From Betaproteobacteria bacterium (GTDB lineage: Bacteria > Pseudomonadota > Gammaproteobacteria > Burkholderiales > SG8-41): DNA of 64,000 nucleotides. Below the pieces are notes generated by a model. It did no database searches, was not told the DNA's origin, and saw only the letters and a program-made list of their open reading frames with translations. Positions 8,581-18,283 of the stretch are shown here, piece by piece (within the stretch, counting starts at the first letter, position 1; each line of letters opens with the position of its first letter). The stretch lies in assembly GCA_025363435.1 (NCBI GenBank), contig JANYDY010000016.1:1-64000 (forward strand). Direction: 5' to 3'. Position numbers and translations under genes: made by a program.

Positions 8581-8670
8581 GTTCGTGGTGAGCTTGTCGA
8601 ACCATGAACGGAGTGCACATAAAAAGCGGATGTGCTAACCCGTTCACCCTTCGACAGGCTCAGAGCGAAC
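8581..8670. repeat. Two-hairpin dispersed repeat, copy 1
   Basis: Two 29-base palindromes at 8581-8609 and 8642-8670, 32 bases apart. The same pair recurs at 60927-60955 and 60987-61015. The centre of the first hairpin is nearly the reverse complement of the centre of the second, so the two halves can also pair with each other. It lies between the convergent ends of the Bug gene and metZ and is a plausible bidirectional terminator or REP-type element. Confidence 0.85.
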
Positions 8671-8691
8671 GGAACGTGTTCAGAGCCTTCC

Positions 8692-9873
8692 CTAGCTCAA
8701 ACCACGCGCGAGATCGGTTTTAAGATCTTCGAGCGCTTCCAGCCCCACCGCCACACGCAACAGCCCATCGCGAATACCAGCGGCCGCGCGCGCCTCCGGC
8801 GTGATGCGACCGTGCGTAGTGGTCGCCGGATGCGTGATGGTCGTTTTAGTGTCGCCGAGATTCGCCGTGATCGACAGCAGGCGCGTATTGTCGACAACCT
8901 TCCACGCCCCGTCTTTACCACCTTTAACATCGAAGGCGACGATGCCGCCGCCACTCTTTTGCTGCTGCATTGCCAGCGCGTGCTGCGGATGCGACGGCAG
9001 GCCCGGGTAGTAAACACGTTCGATGCCCGTTTGTTTTTCCAGCCAGCGCGCGAGTTCCAGCGCAGAGGCCGACTGCGCCTCGAGGCGGATACGCAGAGTC
9101 TCCAGCCCTTTCAGGATCACCCAGGCATTGAATGCCGACAGCGTCACGCCAGCGGTACGCAGAAAACCGAACACGCCGGCGTGAATAACGTCGCGGCGGC
9201 CGAGCACCGCGCCGCCGAGCACGCGGCCCTGCCCGTCGAGATATTTGGTCGCCGAATGAATCACGATATCGGCGCCGAGTTCAAGCGGCTTTTGCAATAC
9301 CGGCGTGCAGAAACAATTGTCGACAGCCAGCAGCGCGCCGGCCTTGTGCGCGATTGCCGCAATCGCCGCGATGTCTGAAATTTCCGTCAGCGGATTCGAC
9401 GGCGTTTCCAGAAACAGCAGCTTGGTGTTCGGTTTGACGGCTTTTTGCCACGCTGACACGTCGGTTGCCGAAACGAATGTCGACTCGAGCCCGAATTTTT
9501 TGAAAATATTGACGAACAACTGGATCGTCGAACCGAACACACTTTGCGAGACGATGACGTGGTCGCCGCCTTTCAACAGGCCCATGGTCATCGCCAGGAT
9601 CGCCGCCATGCCGGAAGCCGTCGCAATACAGCACTCAGCCCCCTCAAGCGCAGCGAGACGTTGTTCGAACACATTGACCGTCGGATTGGTGAAACGCGAA
9701 TAGATCGGCCCCTTTTCGCGCTCGGCGAAACGCTCCGCCGCCTGCGCCGCCGATTTGAAAACAAAACTCGAGGTCAGGTACAAGGCCTCGGAATGTTCGC
9801 CGAACTGGCTGCGCTCGATACCGGCGCGCACCGCCAGTGTGTCCAGTTGATATTTGTCCATGTCGTTTTCCAT
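8692..9873 (-). CDS. metZ: O-succinylhomoserine sulfhydrylase
   Basis: PLP enzyme of 393 residues (Cys/Met-metabolism family) that converts O-succinylhomoserine and sulfide to homocysteine, the direct sulfhydrylation route to methionine. Landmarks are the YSRFTNPT substrate/cofactor loop, ATASGMAAI, DNCFCTP and the Schiff-base lysine K210 in HSATKYLDGQG. MetZ is favoured over MetB/MetC because it follows the purF cluster in betaproteobacteria and ends in RVAVGLEALEDL. It is preceded by a SAM-II-type riboswitch with an attenuator, so high SAM should switch it off. A second in-frame ATG at 9861 has the better spacing to GGAA. Confidence 0.93.
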   Translation of the reverse strand: MENDMDKYQLDTLAVRAGIERSQFGEHSEALYLTSSFVFKSAAQAAERFAEREKGPIYSRFTNPTVNVFEQRLAALEGAECCIATASGMAAILAMTMGLLKGGDHVIVSQSVFGSTIQLFVNIFKKFGLESTFVSATDVSAWQKAVKPNTKLLFLETPSNPLTEISDIAAIAAIAHKAGALLAVDNCFCTPVLQKPLELGADIVIHSATKYLDGQGRVLGGAVLGRRDVIHAGVFGFLRTAGVTLSAFNAWVILKGLETLRIRLEAQSASALELARWLEKQTGIERVYYPGLPSHPQHALAMQQQKSGGGIVAFDVKGGKDGAWKVVDNTRLLSITANLGDTKTTITHPATTTHGRITPEARAAAGIRDGLLRVAVGLEALEDLKTDLARGLS

Positions 9874-9878
9874 TCTTC

Positions 9879-9915
9879 AAAAGCAAAAACCCGATCAGCT
9901 TGCGCGGACCGGGTT
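9879..9915 (-). terminator. Riboswitch-controlled intrinsic terminator before metZ
   Basis: On the minus strand AACCCGGUC (9915-9907) pairs with GAUCGGGUU (9896-9888), nine bp with one G-U, around a 10-base loop. A U-rich tail (9889-9879) follows, ending six bases before the metZ ATG. The segment 9904-9894, comprising most of the loop and the start of the 3' arm, is the exact reverse complement of 9983-9973 inside the aptamer. An alternative antiterminator pairing is therefore available. Confidence 0.85.
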
Positions 9916-9917
9916 CT

Positions 9918-10000
9918 CTGGCTCGCTTTAGCCGTATTTATTTTTCACTGGTTCCGTGGAACCGGCGGCGCCCGCAAGCTGATTTCAAATCGGCGCAATC
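9918..10000 (-). promoter_or_regulatory. metZ: SAM-II-type riboswitch aptamer
   Basis: The minus-strand leader of metZ shows the SAM-II signature in order. P1 is GCGCC (9996-9992) with GGCGC (9972-9968), and its loop contains GAUUUG (9991-9986) and GCUUGC. An A/U-rich stretch AAUAAAUACG and the invariant GCUAAA (9932-9927) follow. Between P1 and the A-rich strand sits an extra hairpin GGUUCC-AC-GGAACC (9963-9950), longer than the compact natural examples I remember. SAM-II aptamers bind S-adenosylmethionine in an H-type pseudoknot and control methionine genes, which fits metZ. Assigned by eye, not by covariance search. Confidence 0.8.
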
Positions 10001-10050
10001 GAGAATCTAACCGCTAACAAAGCCCTTGTCAAACTGCGCTGCCCGGTCAA

Positions 10051-10716
10051 TCAAAAGCGGAAGTAGCCGCCGAGCGACCAGATGGCGATCGCAGTCTGGC
10101 CTGTTTTGCTGGCGTCGCCGACATTGGTGTAATGCTCGTATTCGGCGCGCACGCCGAACTTTTTAGTCAGATCGAAACGTATGCCGACACCGAGCAACAG
10201 ATTGACGCGGTCATTGGACTGGTTGGACACTGCGGTCAATGCACCGCCGGTGGCCGTCGCATTGACGTCGAGATGCGTGTAGGCAAGTCCGAGTTTACCG
10301 GTTGCTGCGACGCGGTTTTCGTGAATCGGCAGACTACCTACTGCAGCGAGACTGAAAGCGCTCGCATCCCAGGTACCGGCGCCGCTGCCCGCTGCCGGTG
10401 CCGTGACGCGCGAACTGCCGCCGTATTTGCCGAGCCGCGCATAGGCCGCCTCGACCGCGACGTGTTCGTTGTATTGATAGCCGCCGAATAGCTTCCACGA
10501 GGTGTCACCGCTGTTGATTGTTGTCAGGCTGGTCACGCCCTGTCCGCGGAAAGCGAGATCCGCCTGTTCGGCCCAGCTGCCGGGTCGTTTGGCATCGCTA
10601 TGGCCGACACCGGCGCCGCCGTACCAGGGAGATTCGTCGGCAGCAAGCACGCATGCCGGCAGCAAAAATGTTGTGGTGGCCAGCATTGCTGTCACAATCC
10701 ATCGTGTCACATTCAT
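10051..10716 (-). CDS. OmpA/OmpW-like outer-membrane beta-barrel protein
   Basis: Porin-like small barrel of 221 residues. A signal peptide ends near VLAADE (about residue 26), and the mature chain alternates polar and hydrophobic residues in antiparallel strands. It starts with WYGGAGVGHSDA and ends in the outer-membrane signature aromatic residue (GGYFRF). Strand pairs such as FGGYQYNEHVAVEAAY and KLGLAYTHLDV are typical of eight-stranded OmpA-type barrels. GGAGG is 8 bases before the ATG at 10716, better placed than for the ATG at 10722. It lies 16 bases after purF, followed by the metZ leader. The function is unknown, probably surface or adhesion. Confidence 0.85.
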   Translation of the reverse strand: MNVTRWIVTAMLATTTFLLPACVLAADESPWYGGAGVGHSDAKRPGSWAEQADLAFRGQGVTSLTTINSGDTSWKLFGGYQYNEHVAVEAAYARLGKYGGSSRVTAPAAGSGAGTWDASAFSLAAVGSLPIHENRVAATGKLGLAYTHLDVNATATGGALTAVSNQSNDRVNLLLGVGIRFDLTKKFGVRAEYEHYTNVGDASKTGQTAIAIWSLGGYFRF

Positions 10717-10732
10717 TTTCATCTCCTCCGGT

Positions 10733-12250
10733 TCAGTCGACGACTTCGAGATTCAGATCAAGCTGTGATGCCGCCGACCTGTCCTGCATTGCACCGTTGC
10801 GGCGTTGCGCCTCGACACTGTCGAGATATTCCTGCGTCACATCGCCCGTTATGTAGTTGCCGCTGAAGCATGAGTCTTCGAAACGCGTCACCAGCGGATT
10901 GACCGAGCGCACATCGTCGATCAGCGCGCTCAGATCCTGGTAAATCAACTGATCGGCACCGATTTCGCGCGCGATTTCCTCGTCGCTGCGGCCGGTCGCA
11001 ATCAATTCGTCGCGCGTCGGCATGTCGATGCCGTAAACGTTCGGGAAGCGCACAGGCGGCGCCGCCGAAGCGAAAAACACCTTGCGCGCACCCGCTTCGC
11101 GCGCCATCTGCACGATTTCGCGGCTGGTGGTGCCGCGCACGATCGAGTCATCGACCAGCATCACGTTCTTGCCCTTGAACTCCATGCCGATTGCGTTGAG
11201 TTTCTGCCGCACCGATTTACGCCGCGCCGACTGGCCCGGCATGATGAAGGTGCGGCCGATGTAGCGGTTTTTGATAAAGCCTTCGCGATACGGCAGATTC
11301 AGCCGGTTGGCGAGCTGCATCGCCGCCGGACGGCTCGAATCCGGAATCGGGATCACCACATCGATGTCGAGATTCGAGTGCTGGCGTTTGATCTTGTCGG
11401 CGAGGCTTTCGCCCATGCGCAAGCGCGTTTCGTAGACGGAAATACCGTCCATCACCGAATCCGGCCTTGCCAGGTAAACATATTCGAACAAACAGGGGTT
11501 GAGCGACGACTTCACTGCGCACTGCTGCGCATAAAAATGGCCGTCTTCATCGATAAACACCGCTTCGCCCGGCGCAATGTCGCGCACTACTTCAAAACCG
11601 AGCGCATCGAGCGCCACCGACTCCGAAGCCAGCATGTATTCGGTACCGAATTCGGTTTCCTGCTTGCCATAGATCAATGGCCGTATACCGTACGGATCGC
11701 GGAACGCCAGGAGGCCATAGCCGGCAATCATCGCCACCACGGCATACGCACCGCGGCAACGCCGGTGCACGCCGGAGACCGCCTTGAATATGGTCGCCGG
11801 ATCGAGTTTGTAGTTGGCCGCACCCTCCTGCAGCTCATGCGCCAGCACATTTAGCAAAACTTCCGAATCGGAATTGGTGTTGACGTGGCGCAGGTCCTGG
11901 CGGAACAGCTCGCTTTTCAATTGATCGGTATTAGTCAGATTGCCGTTGTGACCGAGCACGATGCCGAACGGCGAATTGACGTAAAACGGCTGCGATTCAG
12001 CCGCCGACCACGCCGAGCCGGCAGTCGGATAACGCGTATGCGCGATGCCGCAAGCACCGAGCAGCGCACGCATATTGCGCGTGCGAAAGACGTCGCGCAC
12101 CATGCCGCCGCCCTTGTGCATGTGAAAGGTCGCACCCTCTGCAGTGGCGATACCCGCAGCATCCTGCCCGCGATGCTGCAACACCAGCAGGCCGTCGTAG
12201 AGCAACTGGTTCACCTGATTTTTTGCAACCACGCCCATAATGCCGCACAT
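10733..12250 (-). CDS. purF: Amidophosphoribosyltransferase
   Basis: First committed enzyme of purine synthesis: glutamine and PRPP give phosphoribosylamine. 505 residues. I placed the start at 12250 because the mature N-terminal nucleophile must be Cys2 (MCGIMGVV). An N-terminal Ntn glutaminase domain contains [10 protein letters not shown] and the TRYPTAGS loop; the C-terminal phosphoribosyltransferase domain contains the PRPP loop [14 protein letters not shown]. The longer open frame upstream overlaps cvpA and is not coding. It is separated by 8 bases from cvpA, the pairing seen in many proteobacteria (cvpA-purF operon). Confidence 0.96.
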   Translation of the reverse strand: MCGIMGVVAKNQVNQLLYDGLLVLQHRGQDAAGIATAEGATFHMHKGGGMVRDVFRTRNMRALLGACGIAHTRYPTAGSAWSAAESQPFYVNSPFGIVLGHNGNLTNTDQLKSELFRQDLRHVNTNSDSEVLLNVLAHELQEGAANYKLDPATIFKAVSGVHRRCRGAYAVVAMIAGYGLLAFRDPYGIRPLIYGKQETEFGTEYMLASESVALDALGFEVVRDIAPGEAVFIDEDGHFYAQQCAVKSSLNPCLFEYVYLARPDSVMDGISVYETRLRMGESLADKIKRQHSNLDIDVVIPIPDSSRPAAMQLANRLNLPYREGFIKNRYIGRTFIMPGQSARRKSVRQKLNAIGMEFKGKNVMLVDDSIVRGTTSREIVQMAREAGARKVFFASAAPPVRFPNVYGIDMPTRDELIATGRSDEEIAREIGADQLIYQDLSALIDDVRSVNPLVTRFEDSCFSGNYITGDVTQEYLDSVEAQRRNGAMQDRSAASQLDLNLEVVD

Positions 12251-12258
12251 AACGTTAT

Positions 12259-12750
12259 CTACCCATAGTTGATGTGCTTCGATAAATCGGATGGCAACCA
12301 CGGCTTGATCGTGTTCGCCAGTGCTTCGAGTGGTGCACTGCTCATCGCCTGACGCCATGCCGGCGTACTCGGTAGCGCGGTGAGTCCGGCCATCAGCACG
12401 GCCACCGTGACCACCGCAAGGCCGCGCACCAGCCCGAATACCGCGCCGAGCATGCGGTCGGCCGCGCCAAGTCCGGCGCGCTTGATCAGGCTGGATATGG
12501 CGATCGCCAATAATGTCGAGAGCAGCAGCACAGTCAGGAATACAAGCAGAAAGCCTGCCAGCAGGCGCACGGATTCATACGGAATCGCCTGCGGCAACAG
12601 CGCGGCCGCCTCGACCGCGAAAAACTGCGCCACCAGGAATGCCACTATCCACGACGCCAGCGACAGCAGTTCACGCACGAAACCGTGGATGATGCTCAAC
12701 AGGACCGATACGCCGATGATTGCCAACACTGCGTAATCGATCCAGGTCAT
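12259..12750 (-). CDS. cvpA: CvpA family inner-membrane protein
   Basis: Membrane protein of 163 residues with four hydrophobic helices (about residues 4-22, 28-50, 63-90 and 103-122). Features of the CvpA family are [18 protein letters not shown] at the N-terminus and the amphipathic [16 protein letters not shown] segment. CvpA is needed for colicin V production and for envelope stress resistance in enterics; its molecular role is not settled. It is tightly placed between the SPOR-domain gene and purF in one transcription unit. Confidence 0.92.
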   Translation of the reverse strand: MTWIDYAVLAIIGVSVLLSIIHGFVRELLSLASWIVAFLVAQFFAVEAAALLPQAIPYESVRLLAGFLLVFLTVLLLSTLLAIAISSLIKRAGLGAADRMLGAVFGLVRGLAVVTVAVLMAGLTALPSTPAWRQAMSSAPLEALANTIKPWLPSDLSKHINYG

Positions 12751-12755
12751 GGCTG

Positions 12756-13475
12756 TTATTTGGGCACCACGTTGCCGGCGAGACCCAGTTCTTTCAGGCG
12801 GTCGCGCGCTTTTTCGGCGGCCTCGCGCGAGGCGAAAGGTCCGGCGCGCACACGGGTGACATTGCCTTTGGTCGTTGGCACCACCTCGGTGTAGGCCTTG
12901 ACGCCGGCAGCGGCGATCTGCTCGCGCATCTGTTTGGCCTTGTCGACATCATTCAAGGCTGCGACCTGCACGACGAAGTTGCCGCTATCGCGCGCCTCGG
13001 CCTTGGCCTGCTTGGCCTTGGGTTTTACCTTGGGTTCCGGTTTCGCCTCCGCAACCGCCGGTTTCGGCGGTGCGGCTTCAGAATCAACCACCGGCGGCGC
13101 TTTTACCTTGGGCTTGGGTTCGACTGGCGGCGTTTTAGGCGGCGCTGCCTCGCTGTCTTTTGCGGCGGGCGGCAGCGGCGGCGCGACGGCGACTTTCGGC
13201 GCCTCAACCGGCGCTGCCGCAGGCGGCGCCTCGGCTACAGGCGCACTCTTGGTATCGCTGCCGCCCGGCACTACCGGCACAATCTTGGAAGTGAATGTTC
13301 CCGCGTTCTGCGAGGGAATCTGGATGCTGATGTCCTGACTGACGGACTTGGGCTCGTGATCGAGCACCATCGGCAAAAATACGGCGACCACAGTCACCAG
13401 TGCAATGGCGCCGATCAGACGACGGCGCGCGCGCTTTTTAAGTTGCAGTTCTTCTTCGCTAATCGGTATCGCCAT
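12756..13475 (-). CDS. SPOR-domain cell-division protein (DedD-like)
   Basis: Bitopic protein of 239 residues. It has a short cytoplasmic N-terminus (ELQLKKRARRRL), one transmembrane helix (about residues 19-37) and a long Pro/Ala/Lys-rich periplasmic linker (about residues 60-160). The C-terminal SPOR domain (about 163-239, FVVQVAALNDVDKAKQM through GPFASREAAEKAR) binds denuded peptidoglycan at the septum. The ATG at 13475 is preceded by AAGG; a GTG at 13499 overlapping the folC stop as GTGA is an alternative coupled start. The position between folC and cvpA matches dedD. Confidence 0.9.
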   Translation of the reverse strand: MAIPISEEELQLKKRARRRLIGAIALVTVVAVFLPMVLDHEPKSVSQDISIQIPSQNAGTFTSKIVPVVPGGSDTKSAPVAEAPPAAAPVEAPKVAVAPPLPPAAKDSEAAPPKTPPVEPKPKVKAPPVVDSEAAPPKPAVAEAKPEPKVKPKAKQAKAEARDSGNFVVQVAALNDVDKAKQMREQIAAAGVKAYTEVVPTTKGNVTRVRAGPFASREAAEKARDRLKELGLAGNVVPK

Positions 13476-13495
13476 GACCTTGAAATCCGGAAGCC

Positions 13496-14776
13496 TCACC
13501 CTGTCCTGTTGAGCTGCTGTTCATGCATTACCGCAGCGACGGTTAGAAACGATCCGAAAACGATGATTTTATCATCGTCCCGCGCATTTTTGCAGGCTTC
13601 GCGCCAGGCCGCCGCCACACTCGAATAGTGCGCGACCGGCGCATTGACAGCCGCCTGCCTGAGTGCTGCATCCAGATCGTTTGCCGTCGCACCGCGCGGC
13701 CCTGTGGAATCCGCAATGTGCCAGCGCGTAAACGAGGTTTTCAGCGCGCCGATCACGCCGGCAATGTCCTTATCAGCAAGCATTCCACATACCGCGACTA
13801 CCCCCCCCTTGGATTCCGGCAATTCCGCAAGGTTCGCCGCCAGCACACGCGCCGCCTGCGGATTGTGCGCAACGTCCAGCACCACCAGCGGCCGCCCCGG
13901 CAGCACCTGAAAACGCCCGGCTATTTCCGCCGTCAACAAACCGCCGCGCAGATCGGCAGCAGTCAGCGGCAAACGGTCGCGCAGCGCATCGAGCGCGGTA
14001 ATACAGGCCGCGGCGTTGGCGAGCTGGCAGCGACCGCGCAACGCCGGCCACGGCAGCCCGTTGCGTTTGGCGCGCGGCCCCCAATAACGCCATTGCCGGG
14101 TGTCGGCAACGTAGCCGAAATCGCGATCGATCAGCATCAAGTCGGCACCTATCGTCTTTGCATGCGCAAGCAGCGAATGTGGCGGATCGGCATCGGCGCA
14201 GATCGCCGCGCGGCCACCGCGGTAGATGCCGGCTTTTTCGAAACCGATGGCCTCGCGCGTATCGCCCAGATAGCTTTGATGATCAAGGTCGACGCTGGCG
14301 ACGATGGCGCAATCGGCATCGAAGATGTTGACCGCATCAAGGCGGCCGCCCAGCCCTACTTCGAGTATGCCGGCATCAATACCGGCATCGGCGAATATCA
14401 GCATCGCCGCCAGCGTACCAAATTCAAAATACGTCAGTGAAATATCGCCGCGCGCCTGCTCGATGCGCGCAAACGCCGCGCACAGTGCCGCATCGTCGAC
14501 GGCACGGCCGCCGACCTTTACGCGTTCGTTGTAGTGCAAAAAATGCGGTGAGGTGTAGCAACCCACTCGGTAACCGGCGTGCAGCAGCACGGCCTCGAGC
14601 ATTGCACAGCACGAGCCTTTACCGTTGGTACCGCCAACGGCGATGACCGGATAAGCGGGTTTGATGGCTAGGGCACGACGCACTTCGTCGACGCGGTCCA
14701 ACCCCAGTGCAATCGCCTGCGGATGCAGTTGCTCAAGATACCCGAGCCACTGCTCCAGCGTTGCCGAATGATTCAA
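13496..14776 (-). CDS. folC: Bifunctional dihydrofolate/folylpolyglutamate synthase
   Basis: Mur-ligase-family enzyme of 426 residues that adds glutamate to dihydropteroate and extends polyglutamate tails. The ATP-binding P-loop GGTNGKGS lies near residue 49, with DLDHQSYLGDTREAI in the central domain and DVAHNPQAARVLA in the C-terminal domain. The apparent start is TTG at 14776 (reads NHSATLEQWLGYLEQLHP, the expected N-terminus), and no ATG is suitably placed. It is 17 bases after accD, the usual accD-folC pairing. Confidence 0.95.
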   Translation of the reverse strand: MNHSATLEQWLGYLEQLHPQAIALGLDRVDEVRRALAIKPAYPVIAVGGTNGKGSCCAMLEAVLLHAGYRVGCYTSPHFLHYNERVKVGGRAVDDAALCAAFARIEQARGDISLTYFEFGTLAAMLIFADAGIDAGILEVGLGGRLDAVNIFDADCAIVASVDLDHQSYLGDTREAIGFEKAGIYRGGRAAICADADPPHSLLAHAKTIGADLMLIDRDFGYVADTRQWRYWGPRAKRNGLPWPALRGRCQLANAAACITALDALRDRLPLTAADLRGGLLTAEIAGRFQVLPGRPLVVLDVAHNPQAARVLAANLAELPESKGGVVAVCGMLADKDIAGVIGALKTSFTRWHIADSTGPRGATANDLDAALRQAAVNAPVAHYSSVAAAWREACKNARDDDKIIVFGSFLTVAAVMHEQQLNRTG

Positions 14777-14793
14777 GTCTGAATTTGCGCCGC

Positions 14794-15660
14794 TCAGGCT
14801 GCCGCCGGCTGCCGGAGCAGCAGCGTGACAAGGCCCGCTATCTTGTCGCGCATTTCACGGCGGTCGACGATCATGTCGATGGCGCCGTGTTCAAGCAGGA
14901 ATTCGGAGCGCTGGAATCCTTCCGGCAGCGTTTCGCGCACCGTCTGCTCGATCACGCGCGGACCGGCGAAGCCGATCAGGGCGCCGGGCTCGGCAATGAC
15001 GACGTCGCCGATCATGGCGAAGCTCGCCGACACGCCGCCCATCGTGGGATCGGTCAGGATCGAAATAAACGGCAGTTGTTCAGCGCTCAATTGCGTCAGC
15101 GCTGCGCAGGTCTTCGCCATCTGCATCAGCGACAGCAGGCCTTCCTGCATGCGCGCGCCGCCGCTGGCGGTGATGCAGACGAAAGGCAGTTTCTGTTCGA
15201 CGCAAATCTGCACGCCGCGCACAAAACGTTCGCCGACCACCGAACCCATCGAGCCGCCGAGAAAACGGAATTCAAATGCGGCAACTACCAGCGGCACCGC
15301 TTTGATGCTGCCCTGCATGACTACCAGCGCGTCTCCCTCTTCCGTGTCCTTGCGCGCCTCGTCGAGCCGTTCGGCATAACGCCGGCTGTCGCGAAACTTC
15401 AGCGTATCGACCGGCAATACTTCAGCGCCGATTTCAAAACGCCCTTCGACGTCGAGCAGCACATCGAGGCGGTCGCGCGCCGACAGGCGGTCGTGATGAC
15501 TGCACTTGGGGCAGACGAACAGATTTTTTTCCAGATCGGTGCGATAGAGCACCGCCTCGCAGGCCTCGCACTTGCTCCACAGGCCTTCGGGCACGACCTT
15601 CTTCGGACTCCCGGCGTCGCGCTTGATCTTTGGTGGCAGCAGCTTTTGTAACCAGCTCAT
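14794..15660 (-). CDS. accD: Acetyl-CoA carboxylase carboxyltransferase subunit beta
   Basis: Subunit of 288 residues that, with AccA, transfers CO2 from carboxybiotin to acetyl-CoA to give malonyl-CoA for fatty acid synthesis. The N-terminal zinc ribbon is intact: two CxxC pairs (CEAC and CPKC, about residues 32-54). The crotonase-like carboxyltransferase core follows with [13 protein letters not shown] and the [11 protein letters not shown] loop. The length is normal for betaproteobacteria. It is located between trpA (9 bases upstream) and folC in the conserved cluster. Confidence 0.96.
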   Translation of the reverse strand: MSWLQKLLPPKIKRDAGSPKKVVPEGLWSKCEACEAVLYRTDLEKNLFVCPKCSHHDRLSARDRLDVLLDVEGRFEIGAEVLPVDTLKFRDSRRYAERLDEARKDTEEGDALVVMQGSIKAVPLVVAAFEFRFLGGSMGSVVGERFVRGVQICVEQKLPFVCITASGGARMQEGLLSLMQMAKTCAALTQLSAEQLPFISILTDPTMGGVSASFAMIGDVVIAEPGALIGFAGPRVIEQTVRETLPEGFQRSEFLLEHGAIDMIVDRREMRDKIAGLVTLLLRQPAAA

Positions 15661-15669
15661 GACATCCCC

Positions 15670-16470
15670 TTATCGGCCATCGATGGCTGCGCGCATATCC
15701 TTGACCAGAACCGACACGTTGTCCAGCACGCGCCCCGGCGGGCTTTTCTCGATTTCCTCAACCAGCCGGCTGCCGATCACCACGGCGTCGGCAATTTCGG
15801 AGACTGCGCGCGCGGTTTTGCCGTCGCGTATGCCGAAACCGACCCCGATCGGAATTTTTACGCGCACGCGCAACTCAGCGAGTTTCTTCCTGATTTCTTC
15901 AACATTCAGATTGGCCGAGCCGGTAACGCCGCGCAGGGAAACATAATAGACGTAGCCGCGCGCCAGTTTTGCAATCTCTTCGATGCGCGAGTCTATTGAA
16001 GTCGGCGCGATCAGAAAAATCGGATCAATGCCGTTTTTTTCGAGCAGGGCGGATAACTTCAGCGATTCTTCGGGCGGGTAGTCAACCACCAGCACGCCGT
16101 CAACGCCGGCTTCACCTGCAGCGGCAGCAAATTTATCGTAGCCCATCGCTTCGATCGGATTGGCATAACCCATCAGCACGACCGGCGTGCGATTGTTGGT
16201 CTTGCGGAATTCTGCGGCAAAACCGAGAACTATTTTGAGTGATGTGCCATTGCGCAGCGCACGCTCGCTGGAACGCTGTATGGTCGGGCCGTCGGCCATC
16301 GGATCGGAAAACGGCACACCGAGTTCAATCACGTCAGCGCCAGCGGCGGCCAGTGCATGCATCAACGGCACGCACGTCGCTTGATCGGGGTCGCCTGCGG
16401 TAACAAACGGTATCAGAGCCTTGCGCTTTTGTTCGCGCAGCGCGGTAAATGTGGCGGTTATACGTGACAT
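15670..16470 (-). CDS. trpA: Tryptophan synthase alpha subunit
   Basis: TIM-barrel subunit of 266 residues that cleaves indole-3-glycerol phosphate to indole and glyceraldehyde 3-phosphate. The catalytic Glu and Asp are in [14 protein letters not shown], and the phosphate-binding [12 protein letters not shown] loop is present. It begins three bases after trpB ends, as expected for the coupled alpha/beta complex that channels indole. Confidence 0.97.
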   Translation of the reverse strand: MSRITATFTALREQKRKALIPFVTAGDPDQATCVPLMHALAAAGADVIELGVPFSDPMADGPTIQRSSERALRNGTSLKIVLGFAAEFRKTNNRTPVVLMGYANPIEAMGYDKFAAAAGEAGVDGVLVVDYPPEESLKLSALLEKNGIDPIFLIAPTSIDSRIEEIAKLARGYVYYVSLRGVTGSANLNVEEIRKKLAELRVRVKIPIGVGFGIRDGKTARAVSEIADAVVIGSRLVEEIEKSPPGRVLDNVSVLVKDMRAAIDGR

Positions 16471-16473
16471 GAA

Positions 16474-17673
16474 CTAAAACACAATTCCCGATTTCTCGGC
16501 GACCGTATGCATATCCTTATCGCCGCGGCCCGAAAGGTTGACCAGCAGGGTCTGGTCTTTTTTCATGCACGGTGCGATTTTCGCCGCATAGGCAAGCGCG
16601 TGGCTTGATTCGAGCGCGGGAATAATGCCTTCGAGCCGGCATAGCTTATGGAATGCGGCCAGCGCTTCATCGTCCGTGATAGCAACGTACTCGGCGCGCC
16701 CGCTGTCCTTCAGCCAAGCGTGCTCGGGGCCGACGCCGGGATAATCGAGGCCGGCGGAAATCGAATGCGTTTCGATGATCTGGCCGTTGTCGTCCTGCAT
16801 CAGATAAGTGCGGTTGCCGTGCAACACACCGGGTTTACCGGCACACAGGGTCGCTGCATGTTTACCGCTTTCGAGCCCCAACCCTGCCGCTTCAACGCCG
16901 ATCAGGCGCACATTTTTATGCGCAATATACGGATGGAAAATCCCCATCGCGTTGGAGCCGCCGCCGACGCAGGCCAGCACCGCATCGGGCTGGCGGCCGG
17001 CGAGTTCTTCCATTTGCCAGACCGACTCTTTGCCGATGACCGACTGAAAATCGCGCACCATCATCGGATAGGGATGCGGACCGGCGACAGTGCCGATAAT
17101 GTAGAAAGTACTGTCCACATTGGTGACCCAGTCGCGCATCGCTTCGTTGAGCGCGTCCTTGAGCGTTTTTGATCCCGATTCCACCGGCACCACCGAGGCG
17201 CCAAGCAATTTCATGCGATAGACGTTCTGCGCCTGGCGCTTGATGTCTTCGGAACCCATGTAAACAACGCATTCCATGCCGTAACGCGCCGCCACCGTCG
17301 CGCTGGCGACGCCGTGCTGTCCGGCGCCAGTCTCCGCAATGATGCGTTTTTTGCCGAGGCGCCGCGCCAGCAAGGCCTGACCGACCGTGTTGTTGATCTT
17401 GTGCGCGCCGGTGTGATTGAGATCTTCGCGTTTCAGATAAACCTGCGCACCGCCGAAATGTTCGCTCCAGCGGCGCGCGTGGTAGACGGGACTGGGACGC
17501 CCGACATAGTGCTTGAGTTCGTAGTCGAACTCGGCGCAAAACTCGGGGTCTTCGCGGTATTTTGCGTAAGCCGCCTTCAACTGATCGAGCGCTTCAATCA
17601 ATGTCTCGGCGACAAACACGCCGCCGTACGGTCCGAAATGACCCTTGTCGTCGGGTAGATCACCCATCTGCAT
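16474..17673 (-). CDS. trpB: Tryptophan synthase beta subunit
   Basis: PLP subunit of 399 residues that condenses indole with serine. The Schiff-base lysine is in [10 protein letters not shown], the phosphate-binding glycine loop in GGGSNAMG, and the substrate loop in [10 protein letters not shown] chose ATG 17673 because AAGG lies eight bases upstream; ATG 17667 is a near alternative. Either choice overlaps the end of trpF slightly. A much longer in-frame extension upstream runs through trpF and is not coding. Confidence 0.97.
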   Translation of the reverse strand: MQMGDLPDDKGHFGPYGGVFVAETLIEALDQLKAAYAKYREDPEFCAEFDYELKHYVGRPSPVYHARRWSEHFGGAQVYLKREDLNHTGAHKINNTVGQALLARRLGKKRIIAETGAGQHGVASATVAARYGMECVVYMGSEDIKRQAQNVYRMKLLGASVVPVESGSKTLKDALNEAMRDWVTNVDSTFYIIGTVAGPHPYPMMVRDFQSVIGKESVWQMEELAGRQPDAVLACVGGGSNAMGIFHPYIAHKNVRLIGVEAAGLGLESGKHAATLCAGKPGVLHGNRTYLMQDDNGQIIETHSISAGLDYPGVGPEHAWLKDSGRAEYVAITDDEALAAFHKLCRLEGIIPALESSHALAYAAKIAPCMKKDQTLLVNLSGRGDKDMHTVAEKSGIVF

Positions 17674-18283
17674 CGCGTACACCTTGAAAAAAATCGGCCA
17701 TTTTCTGCGCGTCTTTGATACCTGGCACCGCTTCGACGCCGGAACTGACATCAACGGCGTAAGGCCTGACACGCCGGATCGCCGCAGCAACATTGCCGGC
17801 ATTTAATCCACCCGACAGCACTATCGGCAAAGGCAATTCAGCCGGAATCAGATTCCAGTCAAAATTGGCACCGGTGCCGCCGTGCGTACCCTCGACAAAG
17901 GCGTCGAGCAACAAACCGCGCGCGCCTTCGTATTGACACGCGTATTGTAACAAATCCACGCCGGGTTTGACGCGCAGCGCCTTGATGTATGGTCGGCGAA
18001 ACTGCGCGCAATATTGCGGCGTTTCTTCGCCGTGAAACTGCAGCAGGTCGAGCGGCGCCGCATCGAGTACGCGTTCGACGTCATTTGCCTCGGCATTGAC
18101 AAAAAGCCCGACCGGCGTAACGAAGGGCGGCAGCCGGCATATGATTTCCGCCGCGCGCGCTGGTTCGATATAGCGCGGGCTGCGCGGATAAAAAACAAAG
18201 CCCAGCGCGTGCGCCCCCGACTGCGCAGCAGCAAGTGCATCTTCGACGCGCGTCAAGCCGCAAATTTTGATGGCAGTAGTCAT
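17660..18283 (-). CDS. trpF: Phosphoribosylanthranilate isomerase
   Basis: Small TIM-barrel enzyme of 207 residues that carries out the Amadori rearrangement in tryptophan synthesis. [14 protein letters not shown] contains the general-base Cys, QFHGEE and the second phosphate loop ([10 protein letters not shown]) follow, and DVSSGVE includes the general-acid Asp. Its ATG overlaps the truA stop as ATGA, and its end overlaps trpB. No trpC or trpE/D/G genes lie in the window, so only the late half of the pathway is clustered here. Confidence 0.96.
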   Translation of the reverse strand: MTTAIKICGLTRVEDALAAAQSGAHALGFVFYPRSPRYIEPARAAEIICRLPPFVTPVGLFVNAEANDVERVLDAAPLDLLQFHGEETPQYCAQFRRPYIKALRVKPGVDLLQYACQYEGARGLLLDAFVEGTHGGTGANFDWNLIPAELPLPIVLSGGLNAGNVAAAIRRVRPYAVDVSSGVEAVPGIKDAQKMADFFQGVRDADG

